64,000 bases of DNA from Micromonospora fulviviridis (GTDB lineage: Bacteria > Actinomycetota > Actinomycetes > Mycobacteriales > Micromonosporaceae): NCBI RefSeq assembly GCF_014648395.1, contig NZ_BMRA01000010.1, forward strand, positions 124,001 to 188,000, given 5' to 3'. Shown here piece by piece: positions 26,315-34,957 of the stretch (positions within the stretch are counted from its first letter, which is position 1; the number at the start of each line of letters is the position of its first letter). The notes beneath the pieces are model-generated. The model made no database searches. It saw only the letters and a list, made by a program, of their open reading frames with translations, and had not been told where the DNA came from. The translations under genes and the position numbers were made by a program.

Positions 26315-27622
26315 ATGAGGCGTACCCGCGCCTTCGCCGCCGCCGCGCTGGCGGCCGCGCTCTTGCTCAGCGGCTGCGGCCTGTCCAGCGGTGACGACGC
26401 CGGCTCGGCCGGCTCCGGCAAGATCGAGGGCGAGGTGAAGGGTGAGATCACCTTCGCCACCCTGGCGCTCAAGCCGACCTTCGACGACTACATCAACGGC
26501 CTGATCAAGAGCTTCGAGGCCAAGCACCCGGGCACCACCGTCAAATGGGTCGACCTGCCGTTCCAGGGTGCGCAGGAGAAGATCACCAACGACGCCCAGG
26601 CCGGCACCCTGCCCGACGTGGTCAACCTCAACCCGAACTTCGCCCAGAAGCTGGAGAAGCAGGGCGTCTTCGTGGACATGGAGGCCAACGCCGGCGACGT
26701 GAAGGCCAACTTCGTGCCCGGCGCGTGGGACGCGTTCAAGGTCCCGGGCCAGGCCGGCTCCTACGGCCTGCCGTGGTACCTCACCAGCGAGATCACCATG
26801 TACAACAAGGACCTGTTCGCCAAGGCCGGGCTGGACGCGAACACCCCGCCGAAGACCATCGACGAACTGCTCACCCAGGCCAAGCAGCTCTCCGCCGCCG
26901 GCAAGGGGCAGTTCTACGGCTGGCACCCGGCGCTGGAGAACAGCTTCGTCCCCAACCTGGCCAAGCTCGGCGTGCCGCTGCTCAACGACGGCGCCACCAA
27001 GTGGACGTTCAACACCCCCGAGGCCGTGCAGTACGTGACCCGGGTGCGCGAGCTGTACGCCAGCAAGGCCATCGCGCCGGACTGGCTGACCCAGGACCAC
27101 GCCAAGGAGACCGAGGCGTACTCGGCCGGCCGCGTCGCGCTCTTCCCGTCCGGGCCGAACTTCCTCAAGGTGGTCGGCCAGAACGCCCCGGCCGTCGCCA
27201 AGGCCACCGCCGTCGCCCCGCAGATCGCCAGCGCCGACGGCACCACAAACATGTCCGTGATGGGCCTGCTGGTGCCGAAGAAGAGCAAGAACCCGGCCAC
27301 CGCGCTGGAGTTCGCGAAGTTCGTCAGCCACGCCGAGAACCAGCTCGCCTTCGCCAAGATCGTCACGATCCTGCCGTCCACCGCCGAGTCTCTGAAGGAC
27401 CCGTACTTCAGCCAGGTGGACACCGCCGACCCCACCTCGCTGGCGCGGAAGATCTCCGCCGAGCAGATCGCCAAGGCCCGGAACCTCACCCCGGTCCAGT
27501 GGGACGACCGGACCAAGGCGGTGGTCATCGGCAAGATCCAGCTCGCCGTCCAGGGCGACCTCGACCCCAAGACCGCCCTGGACCAGGCCGTGGACGAGGC
27601 CAACAAGCTGCTCGCCCGCTGA
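26315..27622 (+). CDS. carbohydrate ABC transporter substrate-binding lipoprotein
   Basis: A 435-residue lipoprotein: signal sequence with lipobox LLLSGC (Cys22) and then a cluster-B solute-binding fold (TFATLALKPTFDDYINGLIKSFEAKHPGTTVKWVDLPFQGAQEKI; later GRVALFPSGPNF). This layout is the family 1 sugar-binding type (MalE/UgpB). GGAGGA lies 5 bases before the ATG at 26315. It is the first gene of the chain that runs to 37464. The context predicts an amino-sugar or mannose-containing oligosaccharide as ligand. Confidence 0.9.
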   Translation: MRRTRAFAAAALAAALLLSGCGLSSGDDAGSAGSGKIEGEVKGEITFATLALKPTFDDYINGLIKSFEAKHPGTTVKWVDLPFQGAQEKITNDAQAGTLPDVVNLNPNFAQKLEKQGVFVDMEANAGDVKANFVPGAWDAFKVPGQAGSYGLPWYLTSEITMYNKDLFAKAGLDANTPPKTIDELLTQAKQLSAAGKGQFYGWHPALENSFVPNLAKLGVPLLNDGATKWTFNTPEAVQYVTRVRELYASKAIAPDWLTQDHAKETEAYSAGRVALFPSGPNFLKVVGQNAPAVAKATAVAPQIASADGTTNMSVMGLLVPKKSKNPATALEFAKFVSHAENQLAFAKIVTILPSTAESLKDPYFSQVDTADPTSLARKISAEQIAKARNLTPVQWDDRTKAVVIGKIQLAVQGDLDPKTALDQAVDEANKLLAR

Positions 27623-27631
27623 CCGACGACC

Positions 27632-27665
27632 GGCGCCGCCCGACGGTCACCCGCCGGGCGGCGCC
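27632..27665 (+). other. stem-loop between binding-protein and permease genes
   Basis: GGCGCCGCCCG (27632-27642) pairs perfectly with 27655-27665. In the gap after a binding-protein gene such a structure usually protects the upstream message or partly stops transcription, giving more binding protein than permease. Confidence 0.6.
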
Positions 27666-27695
27666 GCCACCCCTCCACGACAGGAGCTCACCGAC

Positions 27696-28580
27696 GTGAT
27701 CGGCCGTCGCTGGTACGTACCCTGGCTCTTCCTCGCCCCGGCGCTGCTCGTCACTGCCCTGATGACCTGGGGCCCGCTGGCCAACACCAGCGTCCTCGCC
27801 TTCACCGACGCCCAGGCGCTCGGCGGCGGGCAGTTCACCGGCGCGGAGAACTTCACCCGCCTCGCCGAGGACACCGAGTTCTTCCGGGCGCTCGGCAACA
27901 CCGCTCTCTACCTGGTCGTCGTCGTGCCCGCCCTGGTGCTGCTGCCGCTGCTGCTGGCCCAGCTCGTGCACGCCAAGCTGCCCGGCATCGGGGCGTTCCG
28001 GGCCGTGTTCTACTCGCCGGTCATCGCCTCGATGGTCGTGGTCGGGCTGATCTGGAGCTGGCTGCTCTCCTCCGACGGCCTGGTCAACGCCGTGCTGGTG
28101 AAGCTGCGGCTGGTCGCCGAGCCGCTGCCCTTCCTCACCGACGCCACCCTGCTGCTGTTCTCCTGCATGCTGGTGACGGTCTGGAAGGGCCTCGGCTACT
28201 ACATGGTCATCTACCTGGCCGCCCTGTCGAACGTGCCGAACGAGCTGTACGAGGCCGCCCGCGTCGACGGCGCCGGCGCGGTGCGCCGGTTCCGGTCCGT
28301 CACCGTGCCGACCGTCCGACCCACCATGCTGCTGGTCGGCACCCTGTCCGCCATCTCCGCCACCAAGGTCTTCGCCGAGATCTACGTGATGTCCTCCGGC
28401 ACCGCCGGACCCGGCGGGCAGGCCAAGTCGATCGTCTACTACATCCGCGAGGTCGGCCTCGGCGTCGACGGGGAGGTCGGGTACGCCTCGGCGATGAGCC
28501 TGGTGCTCTTCGTCGGCACCCTCGGCCTCTCCGTGCTGGCGCTCGTGCTGCGCCGCCGCGGCGAAAGGAACGAGGCATGA
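27696..28580 (+). CDS. carbohydrate ABC transporter permease (MalF type)
   Basis: A 294-residue membrane protein with six helices. The EAA loop is ELYEAARVDGAGAVRRFRSVTVPTVRPT near residues 185-215, typical of MalF-like permeases. The GTG start at 27696 follows AGGAGCT. Its stop overlaps the ATG of the next permease. No ATPase gene is present in the chain, so a shared ATPase of the MsiK type elsewhere in the genome is expected. Confidence 0.9.
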   Translation: MIGRRWYVPWLFLAPALLVTALMTWGPLANTSVLAFTDAQALGGGQFTGAENFTRLAEDTEFFRALGNTALYLVVVVPALVLLPLLLAQLVHAKLPGIGAFRAVFYSPVIASMVVVGLIWSWLLSSDGLVNAVLVKLRLVAEPLPFLTDATLLLFSCMLVTVWKGLGYYMVIYLAALSNVPNELYEAARVDGAGAVRRFRSVTVPTVRPTMLLVGTLSAISATKVFAEIYVMSSGTAGPGGQAKSIVYYIREVGLGVDGEVGYASAMSLVLFVGTLGLSVLALVLRRRGERNEA

Positions 28581-29482
28581 GCGTGCGTGAGCGTACGGAC
28601 CACCCGCGCGCCGCCGCCGCGCCCCGGGGCGGAAGGCCGACGCGGGGAGGCGGCCGCGCGGGACGGATCGCCGTCCCGGCACTGCGCTACGTCCTGCTGC
28701 TGATGATGACCGTCCTGCTGGTCGGGCCCTTCCTCTGGCAGCTGTCGACCGCGCTCAAGAGCACCGGCGAGCCGATCTACGGCCCCGACACGACCCTGCT
28801 GCCGGCCCACCCGACGCTCGTCAACTTCGGCAAGGTCGCCGACGTCATCCCGGTGTGGCGCTACATCGGCAACTCGGCGATCGTCGCGTTCGCCAGCGTG
28901 CTCACCAACTGCCTCTTCGGCGCCATGGCGGGCTACGCGCTGGCCCGGATGCGCTTCCGCGGCCGGGGCGCGGTGTTCGCCGCCGTACTCGCCTCGCTGG
29001 TCGTGCCGTTCGAGGTGATCATGGTGAACGTCTTCCTCACCGTCCGCAGCCTCGGGCTGGTCGACACCCTCCTCGGCGTACTGCTGCCCGGGGCGGTCTC
29101 CGGGCTGTCCATCCTGGTCATGCGCACCGCCTTCCTCGCCCTGCCGAAGGAGACCGAGGAGGCCGCCGCCATCGACGGCGCGGGGGAGTGGGCCCGCTTC
29201 TGGCGGGTCGCCCTGCCCAGCGTGCGCGGCTCCCTCGCCGTGGTCGGCGTGTTCAGCTTCCTGTTCGCCTGGGACGACTTCCTCTGGCCGCTCATCGTGC
29301 TGAAGAATCCCGACAACTTCACCCTCACCGTCGGGCTCCAGTACCTCTCCGGCACCTTCACCAACGACCAACGGGTCGTCGCCGCTGGCACGATGATCGC
29401 GGTCATACCGCTGCTGGCGGTCTTCTTTGCCCTGCAGCGGATGTTCTTCCGGGGGATCGGAGAGGGAGGGGTGAAGGGGTGA
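28577..29482 (+). CDS. carbohydrate ABC transporter permease (MalG type)
   Basis: A 301-residue membrane protein. A basic cytoplasmic N-terminus of about 35 residues precedes six helices; the EAA loop is ETEEAAAIDGAGEWARFWRVALPSVRGS near 195-220. It pairs with the preceding permease to form the pore. ATGA overlap at its start and GTGA overlap at its end link it to both neighbours. Confidence 0.9.
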   Translation: MSVRERTDHPRAAAAPRGGRPTRGGGRAGRIAVPALRYVLLLMMTVLLVGPFLWQLSTALKSTGEPIYGPDTTLLPAHPTLVNFGKVADVIPVWRYIGNSAIVAFASVLTNCLFGAMAGYALARMRFRGRGAVFAAVLASLVVPFEVIMVNVFLTVRSLGLVDTLLGVLLPGAVSGLSILVMRTAFLALPKETEEAAAIDGAGEWARFWRVALPSVRGSLAVVGVFSFLFAWDDFLWPLIVLKNPDNFTLTVGLQYLSGTFTNDQRVVAAGTMIAVIPLLAVFFALQRMFFRGIGEGGVKG

Positions 29483-30207
29483 CCGCCAACACCGGCAAGA
29501 CCGCGTGGAAGCACGAGGCGCTGTACACCGCACTACGCGCCGAGATCGGCTCGACGTTGCGGCCGCACGACCCGCTGCCCAGCGAACGGGAACTCGTCGC
29601 CCGGTTCGGGGTCAGCCGGGCCACCGTGCGGCAGGCCGTCGGCCGGCTGGAGGAGGAGGGCCTGGTCTACCGGGCCCAGGGCTCGGGGACCTTCGTCGCC
29701 GACCCGGCCACCATCTCCAAGTCACTCGCGCTGACCTCGTTCAGCGAGGACATGCGCAGCCGCCGCCTCACCCCGGACTCCCGGCTGCTGGATTTCACGC
29801 TGACCGAGGCCGGGGTGGCGGTGGCCCGCGACCTGTCCCTGTCGCCCGGCGCCGAGGTCGCGCACATCCGCCGCCTCCGGCTCGCCGACGGGCTCCCGAT
29901 GTGCATCGAGGAGGTCTGGCTGCCCACCGAACGGGTCGGGGAGCTGGACGCCGCCGTCGTCGGCGGCTCCCTCTACGGCGCGCTCGGCGCGCGCGGCGTC
30001 CAGCCGCACCACGCCGACCAGGTGATCGCCGCGACCGTGGTGGACGCGGACCAGGCCGCGCTGCTCGGTGTGGCCCCGTACTCGCCCGCGCTGCGGGTCG
30101 ACCGGATCACCTACGACCAGGCCGGCGTCGCGATCGAGCGCGCCGAGAGCATGTACCGCGCCGACCGGTACGACTTCCGCATCACCGTGATCCGAAGGAC
30201 GTCATGA
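29479..30207 (+). CDS. GntR/HutC family transcriptional regulator
   Basis: A 242-residue regulator. The winged helix (HEALYTALRAEIGSTLRPHDPLPSERELVARFGVSRATVRQAVGRLEEEGLVYRAQGSGTFVADP) is followed by a UTRA effector domain from about residue 85 (ALTSFSEDMRSRR onward; RADRYDFRITVIR at the end). It belongs to the HutC subfamily, which includes DasR, the GlcNAc-metabolism regulator. Its gene sits inside the operon, overlapping both neighbours. It probably binds the two 16-bp sites near 26170 and 26280 and senses a phosphorylated sugar of the pathway. Confidence 0.92.
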   Translation: MTANTGKTAWKHEALYTALRAEIGSTLRPHDPLPSERELVARFGVSRATVRQAVGRLEEEGLVYRAQGSGTFVADPATISKSLALTSFSEDMRSRRLTPDSRLLDFTLTEAGVAVARDLSLSPGAEVAHIRRLRLADGLPMCIEEVWLPTERVGELDAAVVGGSLYGALGARGVQPHHADQVIAATVVDADQAALLGVAPYSPALRVDRITYDQAGVAIERAESMYRADRYDFRITVIRRTS

Positions 30208-31142
30208 CCCACCCCCTCGTCGCCGCCGTCGACATCGGCGGCACGAAGACCGCAGTCGCGCTGGTCCGTGACGGAGCCGTGCTGGCCCGTACCCAGGCGC
30301 CCACCCCGGCCCGCGACGGCGCCGCCGCCGTTCTCGACAACGTCGCCGCGCTCGTCCGATCCCTCGGCGACGCGCCGGTGGCCGTCGGCGTCGGCGCTCC
30401 CGGACTGGTCGACCCGTCCACCGGGCTGCTCACCGCCGCCACCTCCTCGATCAGCGACTGGTCCCGCGTGGACGTCCCCGCGGCGCTGCGCGCCCGCCTC
30501 GGCCTGCCCGGGGTGGCACTCAACGACGTGCAGGCGTTCACCCTCGGCGAAGCCGTGCACGGCGCCGGACGCGGCCTACCGATCGTCATCGGGGTCGCCG
30601 TGGGCACCGGGATCGGCGGCGGGGTGCACGTCGCCGGGACGCTGCTCACCGGACGGCGCGGCGCCGCCGGCCACCTCGGTCACATCCCCGTCCCGCAGGC
30701 CGTCGGCCGACCCTGCCCGTGCGGCGTCACCGGCCACGTCGAGGCGGTCGCCGCGGGCCCGGCCATCGCTGCCGCCTACGCCGAGCACACCGGCGACGTC
30801 ATCGCGCTGCCGGAGGTGGTGCGCCGCGCCCACCGTGGCGACGCCACCGCCGCACGGGTGCTCGCCGAGGCGGGCGCGGCCCTCGGCACCGCGCTCGCCG
30901 GCCTCGCCAACGCCCTCGACCCGGACCGCATCGTGCTCGGCGGCGGGGCGGCCGTACCCGAACTGGTGGCCGCCGCCGAACCCGCCTTCGCGGCGGCCTG
31001 CATGCCGGTGCTCGGCGCGGTGCCGCTCGTCCCCGCCGCGCTCGGCGGCGACGCTCCGCTGGTCGGCGCCGCCGAGGCGGCTTGCCGGGGGCTAGGCCTC
31101 ACCAGCGACGCGGGCCGTGACGGCGGGGAGGCCGGCCGGTGA
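30204..31142 (+). CDS. ROK family sugar kinase, probable N-acetylmannosamine kinase
   Basis: A 312-residue ROK kinase: ATP-binding AAVDIGGTKTAVAL at the start, GVGAPGLVDP, then AAGHLGHIPV and PCPCGVTGHVE. The zinc motif normally ends CxCGxxGCxE; here the third Cys is His, still a possible zinc ligand. Position in one chain with NanE makes ManNAc the best guess for the substrate, giving ManNAc-6-phosphate, but GlcNAc, mannose or glucose cannot be excluded by sequence. ATGA overlap with the gntR stop. Confidence 0.85.
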   Translation: MTHPLVAAVDIGGTKTAVALVRDGAVLARTQAPTPARDGAAAVLDNVAALVRSLGDAPVAVGVGAPGLVDPSTGLLTAATSSISDWSRVDVPAALRARLGLPGVALNDVQAFTLGEAVHGAGRGLPIVIGVAVGTGIGGGVHVAGTLLTGRRGAAGHLGHIPVPQAVGRPCPCGVTGHVEAVAAGPAIAAAYAEHTGDVIALPEVVRRAHRGDATAARVLAEAGAALGTALAGLANALDPDRIVLGGGAAVPELVAAAEPAFAAACMPVLGAVPLVPAALGGDAPLVGAAEAACRGLGLTSDAGRDGGEAGR

Positions 31143-32617
31143 TGCGTCTCGCCCTGGTTCCCCTCGACGACCGGCCGGTCTGCCGGTCGCTGCCGGCGAT
31201 GGTCGCCGCCGTCGCCGGCGCCGCCGTGGAGGTGCCGCCGGCCGACCTGCTGCCCGCCAGCCGCCGCCCCGGTGACCCGGACGGGCTCGCCGGCTGGCTC
31301 GGCAGCCGCCGGGCCGACGCCGCCGTCGTCGCGCTGGAGACGCTCGGCCTCGGCGGCCTGATCGCCTCCCGACTGCACGACGACCCGGCCACCGCGGTAC
31401 TGAACCGGTGGTCCGCCCTCTCCGACGGGCCCTCCCCGGTGTACGCCGCGACCGTCGTGCAGCGCACCCCGGACGCGGACGACGCCGGCGAGGAACCCGA
31501 CTACTGGGCCCGGTACGGGCGGGCTCTGCACGCCTACTCCGCGGCGCTGCACCGGGATCTGGGCGCGCCGGAGCGGCCGCACACCGAGGTGCCGCAGGAC
31601 ATCCGGCGCGACTTCCTGCGTCGGCGGCAGCGCAACCACGTGCTCAACCAGGCCGCGCTGGGGCTCGCCGCGCACGGGGTGCTGGACACCCTCGTCATCG
31701 GCGCGGACGACACCGCCGTCGCCGCCGTCGGCACCGCCGAGTGGGAGTGGCTGCGGACCTGGACCGGCTGGCTGGAGGTGACCGACCGGGTGCTCGCCCA
31801 CCCGGGCGCCGACGAGATCGGCGCGGTGCTGGTGGCCCGGGCCCTCACCGCCGCCGCCGGACACGCGCCCCGCGTCGCGGTCGCCTGCGCCGAACCCGAC
31901 GGCCTGGACCGGGTGGCCCGCTACGAGCCGGTCCCGGTCGGCGCGGGCATCGCCAGTCAGGCCGCCGCCGCCGGGGCGGGCATCGTGGACCTCGCCGACG
32001 CCGACACGGTGCTGGTCGTCCACCCGCCGCAGCCCGGTGACGCCGACTGGGCCACCGCCCCGCCGGACGACACCGACCCGGCCCCGGCGGCCCGGACCGC
32101 GGCGCTGGTCCGGCGGCTGCTCGCCGACGGGCGACCGGTCGCCCTGGCCGACTGCGCGCTGGGCAACGGCGCCGACCCCCGCCTCGTCGCCGACCTCGCC
32201 CGCGACGGCGCGTACGCCGCGCTGGCGGGATTCGCCGGCTGGAACACCGCCGGCAACACGGTGGGCAGCGCCCTCGCCACCCTGGTCGCGTACCAGGTCG
32301 GACGGGCCGCCGGCACGCTGGACGAGGCCGCCGCCCGTCGGCTGCTCGCCCACCGGCTCGTCGACGACCACGTCTGGATGTCGTACGCCCGACCGCGGCT
32401 GCGCCGGGAGCTGGGCACCGACCCGACCCGGCACGACCACATCGCCGAGGCCGACGTCCCGGCGGTCACCGCCCGGATCGCGCAGCTGCTCGGCGAACGG
32501 TGGCGGCAGCTGTCAGCGGTGCCCGGCCTCGCCGTGGCCCCCGCCTCGGTGACTCTGCCCTGGCACCGCACCTACGAGATCGACTTCACCCTGGAGGACA
32601 CCGGTGAGCAGCCCTGA
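31139..32617 (+). CDS. DUF4127 family protein
   Basis: A 492-residue cytoplasmic protein matching DUF4127: the start RLALVPLDDRPVCRSLPAM, the middle RRRQRNHVLNQAALGL and VIGADDTAVAAVGTAEWEW, and the end TLPWHRTYEIDF. No function has been shown for the family. It is translationally coupled on both sides (GTGA with the kinase stop, overlap with the FAD oxidoreductase), which argues for a catalytic role in the same pathway. The conserved Asp/Arg/Asn pattern at the start could form a sugar- or metal-binding site; this is speculation. Confidence 0.85.
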   Translation: MMRLALVPLDDRPVCRSLPAMVAAVAGAAVEVPPADLLPASRRPGDPDGLAGWLGSRRADAAVVALETLGLGGLIASRLHDDPATAVLNRWSALSDGPSPVYAATVVQRTPDADDAGEEPDYWARYGRALHAYSAALHRDLGAPERPHTEVPQDIRRDFLRRRQRNHVLNQAALGLAAHGVLDTLVIGADDTAVAAVGTAEWEWLRTWTGWLEVTDRVLAHPGADEIGAVLVARALTAAAGHAPRVAVACAEPDGLDRVARYEPVPVGAGIASQAAAAGAGIVDLADADTVLVVHPPQPGDADWATAPPDDTDPAPAARTAALVRRLLADGRPVALADCALGNGADPRLVADLARDGAYAALAGFAGWNTAGNTVGSALATLVAYQVGRAAGTLDEAAARRLLAHRLVDDHVWMSYARPRLRRELGTDPTRHDHIAEADVPAVTARIAQLLGERWRQLSAVPGLAVAPASVTLPWHRTYEIDFTLEDTGEQP

Positions 32618-34271
32618 GCCGACCCTGACCGCCGACGTGGCCGTGGTCGGCGGCGGGTTCGGCGGCGTCGCCGCCGCGCTCGCCGCGGCCCGGGCCGGCG
32701 CCACCGTGGTCCTGGTCGAGGAACACTCCCGGGTCGGCGGTCAGGTCACCACCCAGGCCCTGCCGGCCCTGGACGAGCACCCGCACATCGAGAGCTTCGG
32801 CGCCTCGGCCAGCTACCGCGCGTTCCGCGACACCGTCCGCGCCCACTACGGCGGCGTGGCCAACCCGGGTGGCGGCTGGGTCAGCCGGCTCTGCTTCGAA
32901 CCGGCCGTCGCCCAGCGGGTGCTGGACACGAGCCTCGCCGACGCGAAGGTGACCGTGCTGACCGGGCTCGCGCCGGTGGCCGCCCGGGTCGAGGCCGGCC
33001 GGGTCCGCGACGTCACCTTCTCCGACGGCACCGTGCTGGCCGCCGCGGTCTTCTGCGACGCCACCGAACGCGGCGACCTCGCCCCTCTCGCGGGTTTCGC
33101 CACCGTCACCGGCTCCGAGGGACGCGACGCGTACGGCGAACCGGACGCAGTGCCCGGCGGTCCCGATCCGGCCGCCCAGCAGTCGTTCACCTGGTGCGCC
33201 CTGGTGGAACACGACCCCGGCGCCGACCACACCGGCCCCGCCCCGGCCGACTACGCCGCCCTGCGGGACCGGCTCTCCTTCGACATCCCCGGCTGGGACG
33301 GCGGAGTCCACCGGTACCGGATGTTCACCGACGGCCCCGACGGCAAGCCGCCGTTCTGGACCTACCGCCGGCTGCGGGCCACCGCACCCGAGCTGGTGGT
33401 GCTCAACTGGGCGACCAACGACTGCGCGGGACACGACCCGATCGGCGACCCGGCCGGAGCGGAGCGCGCCGGCCGGGAACTGACCGCCGCGTTCGTGCAC
33501 TGGCTGCGCACCGAGGCGCCCCGCGAGGACGGCGGGCGCGGCTTTCCCGGCCTGCGCCTGGCGCCCGAGGCCGCCGGCACGCCCGACGGCTTCGCCGAGG
33601 CCCCGTACCTGCGGGAGGCGCGGCGGATCGTGGTCGACCGGCCGGTCACCGGACACGACCTCGCGCCGCTGCCCGGGCGTGCCCGTGCCCGGCACCTGCC
33701 CGGCTCGCTCGGCGTCACCTGGTACCACGTCGACCTGCACGAACGCACCGGCCACCCGGCCCCCGTCTACCGGGAGACCGCGCCGTTCACCATCCCCGCG
33801 GCGAGCCTGGTTCCGCGCGGCGCGGTCAACCTGCTCGCCGCCGCCAAGAACCTCGGCGCCACCCAGGTCGCGGCCGCGGCGTACCGGGTGCACCACGGCG
33901 AGTGGGCGGTCGGCGAGGCGGCCGGCGCGCTCGCGGCCCGCGCCGCCCTGGACCGCCGGCCGGTGTCCGACGTCCGGGACCCGGCGTTCCTGATCACCGT
34001 CCAGCGCGACCTGGTGGCCGCCGGGGTGCCGCTGGCCTGGGTCGCCGACGTGCCGGCGGAGCATCCGCGCTTCGCCGCCGTGCAACTGGCCGCCGCCCAC
34101 GGCGCCCTGGACGGGGAGCGGGCCCGTGACCTGGCCGTGGAGCCGGACCGGCCCGCCGGACCGGCCGACGTGGTCGCCGCCCGCGAGGCCGCGCTCGCCC
34201 TCGGCGCCGCGCCGTCCGCCGTGGACACCGACCGCCCGTTCGGCGCCGTACTGGAGGACATCACCCGATGA
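32604..34271 (+). CDS. FAD-dependent oxidoreductase (FAD_oxidored, PF12831 type)
   Basis: A 555-residue flavoprotein. The FAD fold starts TADVAVVGGGFGGVAAALAAARAGATVVLVEEHSRVGG. FSDGTVLAAAVFCDATERGDLAPLAG and LLAAAKNLGATQVAAAAYRVHHGEWAVGEAAGALA are the typical further FAD-contact regions of PF12831. Family members lie in polysaccharide-use clusters of many bacteria and are often called xanthan-lyase-related without evidence. The GTG start overlaps the DUF4127 gene by 14 bases. An oxidative step on a sugar or glycoside is the simplest role. Confidence 0.87.
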   Translation: MSSPEPTLTADVAVVGGGFGGVAAALAAARAGATVVLVEEHSRVGGQVTTQALPALDEHPHIESFGASASYRAFRDTVRAHYGGVANPGGGWVSRLCFEPAVAQRVLDTSLADAKVTVLTGLAPVAARVEAGRVRDVTFSDGTVLAAAVFCDATERGDLAPLAGFATVTGSEGRDAYGEPDAVPGGPDPAAQQSFTWCALVEHDPGADHTGPAPADYAALRDRLSFDIPGWDGGVHRYRMFTDGPDGKPPFWTYRRLRATAPELVVLNWATNDCAGHDPIGDPAGAERAGRELTAAFVHWLRTEAPREDGGRGFPGLRLAPEAAGTPDGFAEAPYLREARRIVVDRPVTGHDLAPLPGRARARHLPGSLGVTWYHVDLHERTGHPAPVYRETAPFTIPAASLVPRGAVNLLAAAKNLGATQVAAAAYRVHHGEWAVGEAAGALAARAALDRRPVSDVRDPAFLITVQRDLVAAGVPLAWVADVPAEHPRFAAVQLAAAHGALDGERARDLAVEPDRPAGPADVVAAREAALALGAAPSAVDTDRPFGAVLEDITR

Positions 34272-34957
34272 CCGTGCTCGACACGATCCGTGGCCGGCTG
34301 GTCGTCTCCTGCCAGGCCGACCCCGGCGAACCGCTCGACGACCCGACGCACATCGTGGCGCTCGCCCGCTCCGCGCTGCGCGGCGGCGCCGCCGCGATCC
34401 GCGCCCAGGGCCTGCCCGACCTGCGGGCACTGCGCGCCGCACTGCCCGACACCCCGCTGATCGGCCTGGTCAAGAGCGGCGCCTCCGGCGTCTACATCAC
34501 CCCGACCCTGGCGCACGCCGAGGCGGTGGCGGCCACCGGCGTGGAGATCGTCGCGCTCGACGGCACCCGTCGGCCCCGGCGGGACGGGCTCACCCTCGCC
34601 GAGACCGTCGCCCGGCTGCGGGAGACCCACCCCACGGTGCTGGTGATGGCCGACGTGGCCGACGCGGCCGACGGGCACGCCGCCGTGGCCGCCGGCGTCG
34701 ACCTGGTCGGCACCACCCTGTCCGGCTACACCGGCGGCGCGGTGCCGCGCGACCCGGACCTGGCCCTCGTCGGCACGCTGGCCGACACCCTGCCCGTGCC
34801 GGTCATCGCCGAAGGCAGGATCAACACCCCCGAGGAGGCCGCGGCGGCGCTGCGCCGAGGCGCCCACGCCGTGGTGGTCGGCACCGCCATCACCCGGCCC
34901 GCCGTGGTCACCGCACGCTTCGCCGCCGCCCTCGTCACCAGCCGGGAGATGTCATGA
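34268..34957 (+). CDS. nanE: N-acetylmannosamine-6-phosphate 2-epimerase
   Basis: A 229-residue TIM barrel of the NanE family: RLVVSCQADPGEPLDDP at the start, the catalytic lysine in LIGLVKSGASGVYITPT and the glutamate in VIAEGRINTPEEA, then the phosphate-binding AVVVGTAITRP. It converts ManNAc-6-phosphate to GlcNAc-6-phosphate, which enters central metabolism through NagA and NagB. ATGA overlaps link it to both neighbours. No NanA sialate lyase gene is present in the window. Confidence 0.92.
   Translation: MTVLDTIRGRLVVSCQADPGEPLDDPTHIVALARSALRGGAAAIRAQGLPDLRALRAALPDTPLIGLVKSGASGVYITPTLAHAEAVAATGVEIVALDGTRRPRRDGLTLAETVARLRETHPTVLVMADVADAADGHAAVAAGVDLVGTTLSGYTGGAVPRDPDLALVGTLADTLPVPVIAEGRINTPEEAAAALRRGAHAVVVGTAITRPAVVTARFAAALVTSREMS

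Noticed and set aside
34268-34957. A full sialic acid catabolic operon
   Set aside because: NanE and a NanK-like kinase are present, but no sialidase, sialate lyase (NanA) or typical sialate transporter genes were found in the window.
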